Assembly (NCBI GenBank): GCA_039029935.1
Contig: JBCCFC010000179.1
Span: forward strand, 1-14,672
Direction of reading: 5' to 3'
Source of the DNA: G039029935 sp039029935
GTDB taxonomy: Bacteria; Chloroflexota; Anaerolineae; Caldilineales; Caldilineaceae
Length of the DNA: 14,672 nucleotides
Shown: positions 1-7,821 of the stretch, in pieces
Numbering within the stretch: position 1 is the first letter of the stretch
Layout: each line of letters opens with the position of its first letter
Made by a program: the position numbers and the translations under genes
The notes under the pieces: generated by a model
What the model was told of the DNA's origin: nothing
What the model saw: only the letters and a program-made list of their open reading frames with translations
Databases searched by the model: none

Positions 1-1
1 G

Positions 2-2416
2 CCAAGGATGGCAATCTCTGGCAATGGTGTTGAAATCGCTGATGGCAGTGGCCTAGCAGACGCCACCACAGCCAATCATACCGATTTTGGTCAATTACAG
101 ATTGGTGAAAGTGTGACAAGAACATTTACCATTAGCAACTCAGGGAATGTTACGACAGATTTAACTTTACTTATACCTGCTATCCCAGAATTTAGCGTTG
201 TTCAGTTGATTGACTTTGTACTTGGTCCAAATAAGACCACAGACCTCAAATTTAAGTTTACTCCTAGCGCTTTAGGTATTTATACTGGCCCGGTTGCCTT
301 AGGCAGTAATGACTTAGATGAAGGAATATATGATTTTGTCATCAAAGGTACAGGCATTGTCCCCACTGTCACGCTCTCTGCCGAAGGTTCACCCATGCTG
401 GAGAACAGCGGTGTGGCCACCATTACCGCGCAGGCAGGCATTATACCCTTAGTGCCGATCACGGTGAACTTAAGTTTTGCGGGGACAGCAGATAGCAGTG
501 ACAGACAACTTGGCGTCAGCCCATTGGTGATCCCCGCAGGCTCGTTGACCAGCACCATGAACATCACAGCACTGCAAGACGCCATTGTCGATCCCAACGA
601 AACCGTCATTGTGGACATCGCCAGTGTCATCAGCGGCACAGAGAATGGCACACAGTCGGTCACGCTGCAAATCACGGACGACGATGTGGCAACAGCGGGT
701 GTGGGGGTTTCGGTGGATGATGTGACTGCCAATGAGACCACAGGGCAGCTAGTCTTCCCTGTGCGTGTCAACCCAGCCAGCAATGCGACCATCAATGTCA
801 ACTATGTCACAGAGGGAGTCACGGCGCGCCCTGTCAATGATTTTACACAGACCAGCGGTGTACTTGTACTCGCACCCGGACAAACGATTGGCTATATCAC
901 GATACCGATTGTGAACTCACCAGCGAGTGAAGGCTCCCGCTTTCTGAACTTGAAACTGACTGGAGCCAGCAACGCGACGATTGCGGATAACACGGCACGT
1001 GGCACTATTCTGGATGATAACTTCCCGACGCCAACGAGTACAGCCACCAGTACACCAACGGGGACACCCACAGGGACACCCACATCGACTTCAACGAGTA
1101 CATCAACATCAACAAGTACACCGACTGCGACCAGTACAGCGACCAGTGTGTTGACCAGCACAGCGACGGCAACGGCGACAAGTACAGGTACACCTGTGCC
1201 AGCCACTGCGACGGCCACGAGTACGCCTGTGCCAGCCACTGCAACGGCCACGAGTACACCTGTGCCAGCCACTGCAACGGCCACGAGTACGCCTGTGCCA
1301 GCAACAGCGACGGCTACCAGTACACCTGTGCCAGCGACAGCCACGGCCACGAGTACACCTGTGCCAGATGATGCCAGTCCAACGACACCATCGAGCGTGG
1401 AACCAGCGACTGACGCGGTTGAGGTTGTCACCGAGAGCGAGGAGACGGGACCCAATGATGAAACCGTTGTGACGGCAGGCGACCCGCTGACCGTGAATTT
1501 CATGTTTAGCAGTTCCGAGGCGGCGGACCTTGTGACCTATGTCATTGAGTACGATGAGACAGCGTTGGCCTTCAACCGTGCAGCGGTCATCGCCAATTTG
1601 GATGCGCTTTGGGGTCCTGACACCTATACCATTGTCAGCCCACCAGAAGGCAGCGACGGCACAGGTGAAATCATCATCGAAGGTCCGCTGCTGTTGGGCG
1701 ACACAACATTGCCGCTTGTCTTTAGTGTCCTGACACCAGCCCCAGGCAATGAAGGTGAAGTGATTGACAGCTTCGAGTTCACAATGACCAATGGTACTGG
1801 CGCAACCTTGCTGCAACTGACAGGCGGTACAGACGACAATGTCATCGTGAGCAATCCACCGCCACCAACTGTGGTGCCAGCACCAACGGGTTCAGCCGAG
1901 ATCGTCACCGAGAGTGAGGATATCGGACCCAATGGTGAAGTATCTGTGCCTGCGGGTGAGCCAATCACGTTGAACTTTGTGTTTAACAGCACAGAGGCCG
2001 TGACCCGTGTCACCTATCGCATTGGCTATGATGAAGGAGCCGTCGAACTCAACCGTGCCGCAACGACCGACAATTTGGATGACCTCTGGGGGCCAGAGAC
2101 ATACACTATTGTCAGCCCAACAGGGGGCCGTGCAGCCAGACAGAGTGAAGTTGTGATTGAAGGACCACTGCTGTCGGGCGACACAGCGCTGCCCATTGTC
2201 TTTGATGCGCTACCACCCGCCACAGGCAGCGACGGCACAGTGATTGAGGCCAGCGGCTTCACGTTGACCGTGACCGATGAGGATGACGCAACGTTGTTGG
2301 ACCTCACCGCAAGCACATCCAACAATATCTTCATCCCATCAACCCCAACCGCGCTGCCAGAGTCTGAGGAACCGCGACAGACGTGGTTCTCGTTCTTGCC
2401 GTTTATCGGACGATAA
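2..2416 (+). CDS. Secreted surface protein with choice-of-anchor D, Calx-beta and cohesin-like domains (5' partial)
   Basis: The frame is open to the left edge, and the first residues (ISGNGVEI...TDFG) are the junction between two choice-of-anchor D (ASH-like) repeats, so the gene begins upstream and the ATG at 8 is internal. Counting from that Met: anchor-D domain 1-117; two Calx-beta domains at about 119-230 and 232-338, the second ending in the typical GTILDDN; a Thr/Ser/Pro linker at about 340-460; then two homologous cohesin-like beta-sandwich domains at 471-616 and 631-778, sharing ESE.GPN, NLD.LWGP.TYTIVSP and EGPLL.GDT.LP. The protein ends WFSFLPFIGR, a short aromatic/hydrophobic tail like those I recall on many secreted Chloroflexota proteins; a sorting role is inference. 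Probable job: an extracellular or cell-wall adhesion or scaffold protein. No catalytic motif is seen. It converges on the nuclease gene across an inverted repeat. Confidence 0.85.
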   Translation, partial: PRMAISGNGVEIADGSGLADATTANHTDFGQLQIGESVTRTFTISNSGNVTTDLTLLIPAIPEFSVVQLIDFVLGPNKTTDLKFKFTPSALGIYTGPVALGSNDLDEGIYDFVIKGTGIVPTVTLSAEGSPMLENSGVATITAQAGIIPLVPITVNLSFAGTADSSDRQLGVSPLVIPAGSLTSTMNITALQDAIVDPNETVIVDIASVISGTENGTQSVTLQITDDDVATAGVGVSVDDVTANETTGQLVFPVRVNPASNATINVNYVTEGVTARPVNDFTQTSGVLVLAPGQTIGYITIPIVNSPASEGSRFLNLKLTGASNATIADNTARGTILDDNFPTPTSTATSTPTGTPTGTPTSTSTSTSTSTSTPTATSTATSVLTSTATATATSTGTPVPATATATSTPVPATATATSTPVPATATATSTPVPATATATSTPVPATATATSTPVPDDASPTTPSSVEPATDAVEVVTESEETGPNDETVVTAGDPLTVNFMFSSSEAADLVTYVIEYDETALAFNRAAVIANLDALWGPDTYTIVSPPEGSDGTGEIIIEGPLLLGDTTLPLVFSVLTPAPGNEGEVIDSFEFTMTNGTGATLLQLTGGTDDNVIVSNPPPPTVVPAPTGSAEIVTESEDIGPNGEVSVPAGEPITLNFVFNSTEAVTRVTYRIGYDEGAVELNRAATTDNLDDLWGPETYTIVSPTGGRAARQSEVVIEGPLLSGDTALPIVFDALPPATGSDGTVIEASGFTLTVTDEDDATLLDLTASTSNNIFIPSTPTALPESEEPRQTWFSFLPFIGR
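1190..1366 (+). repeat. 33-bp tandem repeat encoding (TPVPATATATS)n
   Basis: Five complete 33-bp units start at 1190, 1223, 1256, 1289 and 1322, followed by a 12-bp partial unit at 1355-1366. All are in frame and encode an 11-residue TPVPATATATS unit. Units differ only by silent changes (acg/aca, gcc/gca, act/aca), so the protein repeat is better conserved than the DNA. Together with the preceding less regular Thr/Ser/Pro run (about 1028-1189) it forms a flexible linker between the Calx-beta and cohesin-like domains. Copy number is likely to vary between strains. Confidence 0.9.
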
Positions 2417-2418
2417 TC

Positions 2419-2548
<130 letters not shown>

Positions 2549-2553
2549 ATCTA

Positions 2554-5049
2554 TTATTTTGCCCCCAAATCCAACCCGACAATTACTGGATCATGGTCTG
2601 ACGAGCGGAACACATCGACATTGTAGTAGCCCTGTGGGTTGTAATTCTCATCATAACCAATCACAGCTGGCTCGTCAGTGTTGATGTGCCACACTGTCAC
2701 ATCGGTCACCTGCGCCACCAGTGAAGGGGACCCCAATGCATGGTCGAGATAGCCCAACATGCCGTCAAAGGTGTAGGAATAGGCTGTGTCGCCGGCAAAT
2801 TGGTTAATCAAGTCTGTATAGCCTGCCTCTTTGAGTGCGGTGATGGGGTCTTCCATGGCATAGGCATTGAGATCACCAAGGATAAGGAAATCTGCGTCAC
2901 CGCTGCCTGTCGGGTCGGTTGCTAGCCATGCCGCCAGTGCAGTCGTTGCGTCGGTGCGTGTACGGTTACAGTTGCCCTGCCCATTGGCGTCGGTGGGATC
3001 ACCAAGGTCTACACAGGATGAGCCTTTGGATTTGAGATGTGAGACCGCAATCGTGACGCGTTCATCATTGCTGTTCTGTGCAAAGGTCTGTGCCAATGTC
3101 GGGCGACTTTGGGTATCCACATACGCCACATCAACGCTTGAATCCAAAATTTGGAAGTCACCGACAGGTGTCACGCTCTCTGGGCGATAGATGAACGCAA
3201 CTTTGATGGCATCTGTACCGATGGTCCCTGCGTCAATGAAAGCATAGGGGTGCGTCGTCTTGGCATTCAGTGCCTTGATGATATCTGACAAGACAGGGTC
3301 TCGACCATCATTGGCTGGTGCAGCAAAGGCATGGTTTTCTAGCTCAACCAAGCCGACAACATCGGCATCCATTGCCAACAACGCCATGATAATCTTGTCT
3401 TTCTGGCGAGCAAATTCGCTGCGAGAGTCTGCCCCGCGACAGCCCATGCGCGCTTGCGGTCCACAAATATCTCTGTCATTGTCAATCGTGGTAAAGTAGT
3501 TCAGTACATTGAAGGCCGCAACTTTGAGTGTGCCACCAACATCGGCAGGTGTCTCCGTGCGCATATTGTTGGCTGTGAAGACGGGTGACTCGGTTGGGTG
3601 CAGCCGATAGTCAAGCAGTGGTGTTGAGGATGAGTTGATGCGTCCTTGGTCGAGGATGCCGATGAGGTTACGCACGTGGTCGCCCGCACGAATCACACCT
3701 GGCGGTGTCGTCCCCATGTATGGCACGGGTACAGGGTTGTCCCCCAATGCCCGAATGTCCTGTCCATCATCCAGTATGAGCAGCCGTTTGGCGTTATCAT
3801 CAACCAAATCTTTCGCCGCCTTAGAGCCGGGCAGTGCTTGGTTGGTGGGCTGATAGATGCGCTGACCCGCCGCCAGCGTCAACTGACCATAGCGCCCCAA
3901 GAAGTAATTCTGTGCCACGACCATGTTGGAATCATCAGTAATCTGCACCAACATGGCCTCGACCCGCTCCAAATCGCCGTTGGTCGCTTCGGGCAATGTC
4001 ACCTGTGCGGGGGCAGGAATTGCGTTGTCCGTACCGACCACTTCAATGCCCGTGAGGTCCGTGATGTGTGTCAGCTGATTCTCCTCACGCACAGTTCCGT
4101 GTAGACAAACAATGTCACCCACGTTGACATCCTGCTGGGACGCACTGCCATCCAGCACAAAAATGCCCTCTGATGTCGTCTCATCACCATCGACATCCGC
4201 ACCCTCTTCTTGCAGAAAGAACCCACGCATGGCCTTGCGGCCTTGAAAATCACCAACAACCACACTCTGAACAGTCACATCCATATCGACCATCGGGCTG
4301 CTCATGCCATTGCTCTGCACATCGTGAATCAGCGTGATATTTTCACAGGCGAAGGGTGCTTGCGGCGTCGTGACAACCATATCCACTTCAATCGCATCCA
4401 CACGCCAACGGGCTGCGCTGCCTGCTTCTGTGCCAGAGGAGGTGTAGTGGAAGGCGATGTAAACGTTGTTGCCTGCAATCGCGGACAGATCAATCTCACC
4501 AGAATTGGTCCATTCATTGGAATCCTCTGGCGAGAAGGTAATGCCCTCAAGAACGGTCCATGTCGCCGTTGAGGGATCGCCATTGCCATCATAATCAGTC
4601 GAATATTTCACGCTCAACTGTGGATAGGCCACATCATCGTCCGTGTAGCCCGTCTGCGAGCGGAAGGTCAACTGCTCGTTCTCCTGCGCATCCATGTTGA
4701 ATGGTGGCAGAATCAGCCACTCATCAGCAGGCGCGCCGTCGTTGTAGGCGTTGGCTTGCGTATTGCTGTAATTGGCATCGCAGCCCCAGCCGTTGTTTTG
4801 GTCAACATCCGCGCTGATGATCTGCCAGCCCTCCAGTGTACAATCGTCAAAGCCTTCACGGAGCAACGGTCCCTGTGGTACGGGTTGAATTGGTTTAGGC
4901 TGAATTGGTGTAGGTTGTACTTCCGTCGTGAGTATAGCAGGGGGTTCGGATGGCTCAATGGACAGTGTGTCATCAACTTGTCGTGCGGCACAGGCCGTTA
5001 CGCTTATTGCGAGCAGAATAAAGAGTAATATTTTTAATGATGTAAGCAT
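2554..5049 (-). CDS. ExeM/NucH-family extracellular endonuclease, lipoprotein
   Basis: 831 residues. Residues 1-20 form a lipoprotein signal peptide (hydrophobic core, lipobox VTAC, predicted lipidated Cys20), followed by a Pro-rich spacer. Residues about 60-225 look like a choice-of-anchor J (MAM-like, GWG...W) beta-sandwich and about 233-335 like the OB-fold region of NucH/ExeM proteins. The endonuclease/exonuclease/phosphatase (EEP, DNase I-like) domain fills about 505-831. Its metal and catalytic residues are visible: Asn514 in FNVLNYF, Glu569 in VGLVELEN, His671 in SHLKSKG, Asp726 and Asn728 in GDLNAY, and Asp818-His819-Asp820 in the final SDHDP box. Expected role: a cell-surface, metal-dependent DNase, for example for scavenging extracellular DNA. 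The start is the only Met giving a signal peptide; the Shine-Dalgarno is weak (GGAT). The gene is intact and convergent with the surface-protein gene. DNA versus RNA preference cannot be read from sequence. Confidence 0.93.
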   Translation of the reverse strand: MLTSLKILLFILLAISVTACAARQVDDTLSIEPSEPPAILTTEVQPTPIQPKPIQPVPQGPLLREGFDDCTLEGWQIISADVDQNNGWGCDANYSNTQANAYNDGAPADEWLILPPFNMDAQENEQLTFRSQTGYTDDDVAYPQLSVKYSTDYDGNGDPSTATWTVLEGITFSPEDSNEWTNSGEIDLSAIAGNNVYIAFHYTSSGTEAGSAARWRVDAIEVDMVVTTPQAPFACENITLIHDVQSNGMSSPMVDMDVTVQSVVVGDFQGRKAMRGFFLQEEGADVDGDETTSEGIFVLDGSASQQDVNVGDIVCLHGTVREENQLTHITDLTGIEVVGTDNAIPAPAQVTLPEATNGDLERVEAMLVQITDDSNMVVAQNYFLGRYGQLTLAAGQRIYQPTNQALPGSKAAKDLVDDNAKRLLILDDGQDIRALGDNPVPVPYMGTTPPGVIRAGDHVRNLIGILDQGRINSSSTPLLDYRLHPTESPVFTANNMRTETPADVGGTLKVAAFNVLNYFTTIDNDRDICGPQARMGCRGADSRSEFARQKDKIIMALLAMDADVVGLVELENHAFAAPANDGRDPVLSDIIKALNAKTTHPYAFIDAGTIGTDAIKVAFIYRPESVTPVGDFQILDSSVDVAYVDTQSRPTLAQTFAQNSNDERVTIAVSHLKSKGSSCVDLGDPTDANGQGNCNRTRTDATTALAAWLATDPTGSGDADFLILGDLNAYAMEDPITALKEAGYTDLINQFAGDTAYSYTFDGMLGYLDHALGSPSLVAQVTDVTVWHINTDEPAVIGYDENYNPQGYYNVDVFRSSDHDPVIVGLDLGAK

Positions 5050-5065
5050 TGGTTTTCATATCCAT

Positions 5066-5095
5066 ATCATAAACGATCAGCAATTGGTTTGGTAA
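5066..5095 (-). promoter_or_regulatory. Possible promoter of the endonuclease gene
   Basis: On the minus strand TTACCA (complement of 5090-5095) and TATGAT (complement of 5066-5071) are separated by 18 bp. The -10 match is 5 of 6 and the -35 match 4 of 6. The -10 box ends about 16 nt before the start codon, implying a very short leader. The promoter is assigned by eye only. Confidence 0.3.
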
Positions 5096-5133
5096 TTGTC
5101 GTGTCAATCCACAGAACAAATGTCATTAGCAAA

Positions 5134-5163
5134 TTCGCAAATTGGCATACGACATGCTATAAT
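5134..5163 (+). promoter_or_regulatory. Extended -10 promoter of the ATPase-nuclease gene
   Basis: A perfect TATAAT at 5158-5163 is preceded by TG at 5155-5156, giving the extended -10 TGCTATAAT. A poor -35-like TTCGCA lies at 5134-5139 (18-bp spacer). Only 9 nt separate the -10 box from the ATG at 5173, so transcription should begin at or within a few bases of the start codon, giving a leaderless or nearly leaderless mRNA. No Shine-Dalgarno is present upstream of that ATG, which agrees. Confidence 0.6.
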
Positions 5164-5172
5164 TATATCACT

Positions 5173-6729
5173 ATGAAATTTTTTAATACAACTGGGGCTT
5201 GCAACCCAACAGACCATTATATGCTATCATCAAGCATTCGGCTTGAGGCTTTGAATGTTAAGCAATTGATTCAAAAGAAGTCCTATTTCATCATCCATGC
5301 CCCACGTCAAACGGGCAAGACAACGTCTATGTATGAGCTAGCACGTCAGTTGACAGATTCTGGGGACTATATCAGTGTTGTCGTTTCGATGGAAGTAGGG
5401 GCAGCCTTCCCTGATGATATTGGCGCGGCAGAAGATGCTGTTTTGGAAAGCTGGCAAGATAACATTGAAGCACAATTGCCCGCTGCATTACACCCCTCTG
5501 TCTGGAAAACAGATGCGTCGCCAGGACAACGTATTAGTAAATTTTTGGTCCGTTGGGCATCTGCTGCATCACTGCCATTGGTGGTTTTGCTAGATGAGAT
5601 TGATGCACTTCAGAATGATGTCCTGATTTCGGTGCTGCGTCAACTGCGTGCAGGCTTCAACCTGCGACCACAACGATTCCCTAGCTCCATTGCTTTGATT
5701 GGTTTGCGAGATGTGCGAGATTACAAAGTCAAAGGTGGTGGCTCGCCCTATCTCCATACAAACAGTCCATTTAACATTGCTGCTCGCTCTTTTGCCCTCC
5801 GCAACTTTACCCAAGACGAAGTGCTAACGCTACTGGCTCAACACACCGAAGAGACAGGGCAAGTCTTTCTGGCAGAGGCATCAGCTCGGATATATCAATT
5901 ATCTCAAAGACAGCCTTGGCTGGTCAATGCCTTGGCAAGTGTCTGTGTTGAGGAGTTGGTGACAAATTCGGCCAACCCTGTGGAGGAGGCACATATCAAT
6001 ACCGCCAAGGAAATTCTAATCCAACGTCGCCAAACACATCTCGACCAATTAACCGATAAATTACGCGAGCCTCGTGTCCGTCGAGTCATTGAACCCATCT
6101 TGGCTGGTCGTACGTTAGATGATGTACCGCTGGATGACCGTGATTATGTGGTTGATCTCGGTCTGGCACATCGTGTCAATGGCAGCAGCATGGCGATTGC
6201 CAATCCTATCTATGGGGAGGTCATTCCTCGTGTTCTGGCAAGCGGTGCACAGGATTCTTTGCCCTACACTCAACCTACATGGCTCAACACTGATGGTTCG
6301 CTTAATATCACCAAACTCCTGAACTCCTTCCTCGAATTCTGGCGTCAACATGGACAACCACTCTTAAAAAGCGCACCCTACCACGAGATTGCGCCTCACC
6401 TAGTCATGATGGCATATTTGCACCGCGTGGTCAATGGGAATGGGCGCATTGAGCGAGAATATGCCATTGGCATGGGGCGCATTGACCTCTGTCTCTACTA
6501 TGGTGATACGCGCATTCCGATGGAACTCAAAGTATGGCGTGATGATGAAAAAGATCCGTTGACTCGTGGATTGATGCAGCTAGATGAACATCTCAATGGG
6601 TTGTCAATAGATCATGGCTGGCTGGTGATTTTTGATCAACGAAGTGAGATACCGCCTATTTCTGAACGGACAAAGACCGAATCGGCTACCACCGCATCGG
6701 GGCGAACAGTCACAGTCATTCGTGCTTGA
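5173..6729 (+). CDS. AAA-like ATPase with C-terminal PD-(D/E)XK-like nuclease domain
   Basis: 518 residues from ATG 5173. I chose this start because the family characteristically begins with FNTTGxCxPxxHYM and because a promoter lies inside any longer frame; the frame itself is open back to a TTG at 5089. The ATPase core has a Walker A-like APRQTGKTT (Lys49; the first Gly is Ala) and a Walker B LVVLLDEID (Asp141, Glu142). A helical middle follows. Near the C-terminus is EREYAIGMGRIDL...MELKVW, where Asp438, Glu451 and Lys453 fit the D...ExK core of PD-(D/E)XK nucleases. The family is widespread and often multi-copy in Chloroflexota, cyanobacteria and deltaproteobacteria, and its function is unknown. 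A DNA-targeting or mobile/defence-related role is only inference. It appears to be monocistronic, flanked by a divergent nuclease gene and a pseudogene. Confidence 0.88.
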   Translation: MKFFNTTGACNPTDHYMLSSSIRLEALNVKQLIQKKSYFIIHAPRQTGKTTSMYELARQLTDSGDYISVVVSMEVGAAFPDDIGAAEDAVLESWQDNIEAQLPAALHPSVWKTDASPGQRISKFLVRWASAASLPLVVLLDEIDALQNDVLISVLRQLRAGFNLRPQRFPSSIALIGLRDVRDYKVKGGGSPYLHTNSPFNIAARSFALRNFTQDEVLTLLAQHTEETGQVFLAEASARIYQLSQRQPWLVNALASVCVEELVTNSANPVEEAHINTAKEILIQRRQTHLDQLTDKLREPRVRRVIEPILAGRTLDDVPLDDRDYVVDLGLAHRVNGSSMAIANPIYGEVIPRVLASGAQDSLPYTQPTWLNTDGSLNITKLLNSFLEFWRQHGQPLLKSAPYHEIAPHLVMMAYLHRVVNGNGRIEREYAIGMGRIDLCLYYGDTRIPMELKVWRDDEKDPLTRGLMQLDEHLNGLSIDHGWLVIFDQRSEIPPISERTKTESATTASGRTVTVIRA

Positions 6730-6888
6730 ATTTATAGCGTATGGGATTTCACCATCGGTCGCCCCTAACGACTTGGCGAGGTCAAGCTTGCTGTCATGCT
6801 AGACTACTCTTCCTCTTCACCTCTTTATCATTATCGAATGATCGTTTATTATAGTGCCATGAGAAATAAGGACCACAACATTTACAGC

Positions 6889-6894
6889 GGAGAG
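6889..6894 (+). promoter_or_regulatory. Ribosome binding site fixing the original start of the SGNH pseudogene
   Basis: GGAGAG lies 7 nt upstream of ATG 6902. The reading frame from that ATG gives MEQDIRICFLG and then hits a stop inside the inserted element. The good spacing shows that 6902, not the later TTG at 6930, was the native start. Confidence 0.7.
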
Positions 6895-6933
6895 ATTTTT
6901 GATGGAACAAGACATTAGAATCTGTTTTCTTGG

Positions 6934-7013
6934 GTAATTGTTCAGCCCCCCCCTGTCGGTTAAGCCTGTCGAAACCGCCCCCCTTCGACAGGCTCAGGGG
7001 TCTGAATGGTTAC
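6934..7013 (+). mobile_element. 80-bp miniature palindromic element with 8-bp target duplication
   Basis: The direct repeat TTTCTTGG occurs at 6926-6933 and 7014-7021, exactly flanking the element. The ends are imperfect inverted repeats: the left end starts GTAATTGTTCAGCCCC and the complement of the right end reads GTAACCATTCAGACCC, with 13 of 17 matching. Inside is an 11-bp-arm palindrome, AGCCTGTCGAA (6963-6973) / TTCGACAGGCT (6984-6994). This core (CCTTCGACAGGCTCAGG) is, from memory, a very common dispersed repeat in environmental bacterial genomes. No coding capacity. Most likely a non-autonomous MITE/REP-like element. Confidence 0.85.
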
Positions 7014-7457
7014 TTTCTTGGTGACTCATTTGTCAATGGCACAGGCGATGAAATCGGGCTTGGGTGGGCTGGACGGCTATGTGCGGCGGTCAATGCAAGT
7101 GGCATACAAGTGACCTACTACAACTTGGGCATCCGGCGTGATACGAGTCGTGATATTCTAAATCGTTGGGCGTGCGAATGCAGTCGGCGGTTGCCCACAG
7201 GATGTGATGGTCGCATTGTCCTTTCCTGTGGTGTCAACGACACAACGATTGAGCATGGGCAGATACGTGTGCCATTTGAGGAATCTTGTGCCAATGTTTA
7301 TCAAATTTTACATGATGCCAAAGCGTATCAAGTGATGATGGTGGGGCCACCACCGATGGACGAGGCGCAAAATGAGCGTCTTCGGACGTTATCAAGCGCC
7401 TATGCAAATATTGCTGCATCGCTTGATGTGCCTTATATCGATATTTTTTCTCCGTTA

Positions 7458-7595
7458 GGCTATTCCACAGAATAAATTACCCGTGGAGTAGGCAGGGGAA
7501 CCCACTGGGTCCTAATGCCGGATTTCTCGTGTACGACCCGCAATAGAGATTGCTAACTCCGCGATTCAATAGGTATTTTATTTTGTGGATTGGCC
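7458..7595. mobile_element. 138-bp MITE with 24-bp terminal inverted repeats and TTA target duplication
   Basis: The left end (7458-7481) starts GGCTATTCCACAGAATAAAT. The complement of the right end (7572-7595) starts GGCCAATCCACAAAATAAAA. Twenty of 24 positions match. TTA precedes the left end (7455-7457) and follows the right end (7596-7598). Removing the element plus one TTA (141 bp) restores the reading frame of the SGNH gene exactly. A 3-bp TNA duplication with GG-starting ends is compatible with IS5-family subgroups, but the parent transposase is not in the window, so the family is a guess. Confidence 0.88.
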
Positions 7596-7750
7596 TTAGT
7601 GGATGATGTTGCCTATGCGCAGGAAATTGTTGCCAACGATGGTGCGCATCCACGAAGCGTCGGCTATACCAAATTGGCGTCTCTCATTGGTTCATCACCC
7701 GCATGGTGGTTTTGCTGAGATGCTCATCGGCATAAAAATATAGTATCGCC

Positions 7751-7794
7751 GATTGGTTATCTGCGGGTAGACAACAGATAATCAATCTGTTTTA
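7751..7794 (+). terminator. Hairpin followed by a short T-run after the SGNH pseudogene
   Basis: GATTGGTTATCTG (7751-7763) pairs with CAGATAATCAATC (7775-7787), 12 of 13 plus one G-U, across an 11-nt loop. It is followed by TGTTTTA. It could be the native terminator of the SGNH gene, which stops 33 bp upstream. The stem is AT-rich, so strength is uncertain. Confidence 0.5.
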
Positions 7795-7821
7795 CTGAAG
7801 AAAATATTGATAACCGTTTGA

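Larger units (their letters stand above)
6902..7718 (+). pseudogene. SGNH/GDSL-type hydrolase, disrupted by two miniature insertions
   Basis: All SGNH blocks survive but in pieces: FLGDSFVNGTGD (nucleophile Ser block I) at about 7014-7049, NLG at about 7123, GVND (block III) at about 7231, and ND-GAH-P (catalytic Asp and His, block V) at about 7635-7652, ending ...PAWWFC at 7718. The native start is ATG 6902. After 11 codons the frame stops at 6935 because an 80-bp element plus an 8-bp target duplication (88 bp, not a multiple of 3) interrupts the codons just before GDS. A second element (138 bp plus TTA) interrupts after DIFSPL and supplies the stop at 7473. Deleting both gives a continuous 195-residue esterase/lipase of normal size. 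A product from TTG 6930 to 7475 could be made, but it would lack the catalytic Asp/His and carry element-encoded residues at its N-terminus. It was probably a small intracellular esterase or thioesterase. Confidence 0.88.

Noticed and set aside
8..10. ATG at 8 with AGG just before it as the true start of the first gene
   Set aside because: The frame is open upstream and the protein begins in the middle of an anchor-D repeat with no signal peptide, so the real start is outside the window.
1190..1366. 33-bp repeats as a CRISPR array
   Set aside because: Units are directly adjacent with no spacers and encode an in-frame protein repeat; no cas genes are nearby.
892..1816. Long minus-strand ORFs (about 200 and 235 codons) opposite the surface-protein gene
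   Set aside because: They are antisense to the Thr/Pro repeat, giving monotonous VAVAVAGTGVLV-type or Arg/His/Cys-rich protein, with no ribosome binding site or recognisable domain.
5089..5172. Upstream extension of the ATPase-nuclease gene to a TTG at 5089
   Set aside because: The extra 28 residues precede the conserved family N-terminus and contain the extended -10 promoter.
6930..7475. An intact 181-codon gene from TTG 6930
   Set aside because: Its N-terminus is encoded by the inserted element and its C-terminus lies inside the second element. The native ATG and ribosome binding site are at 6902 and 6889.
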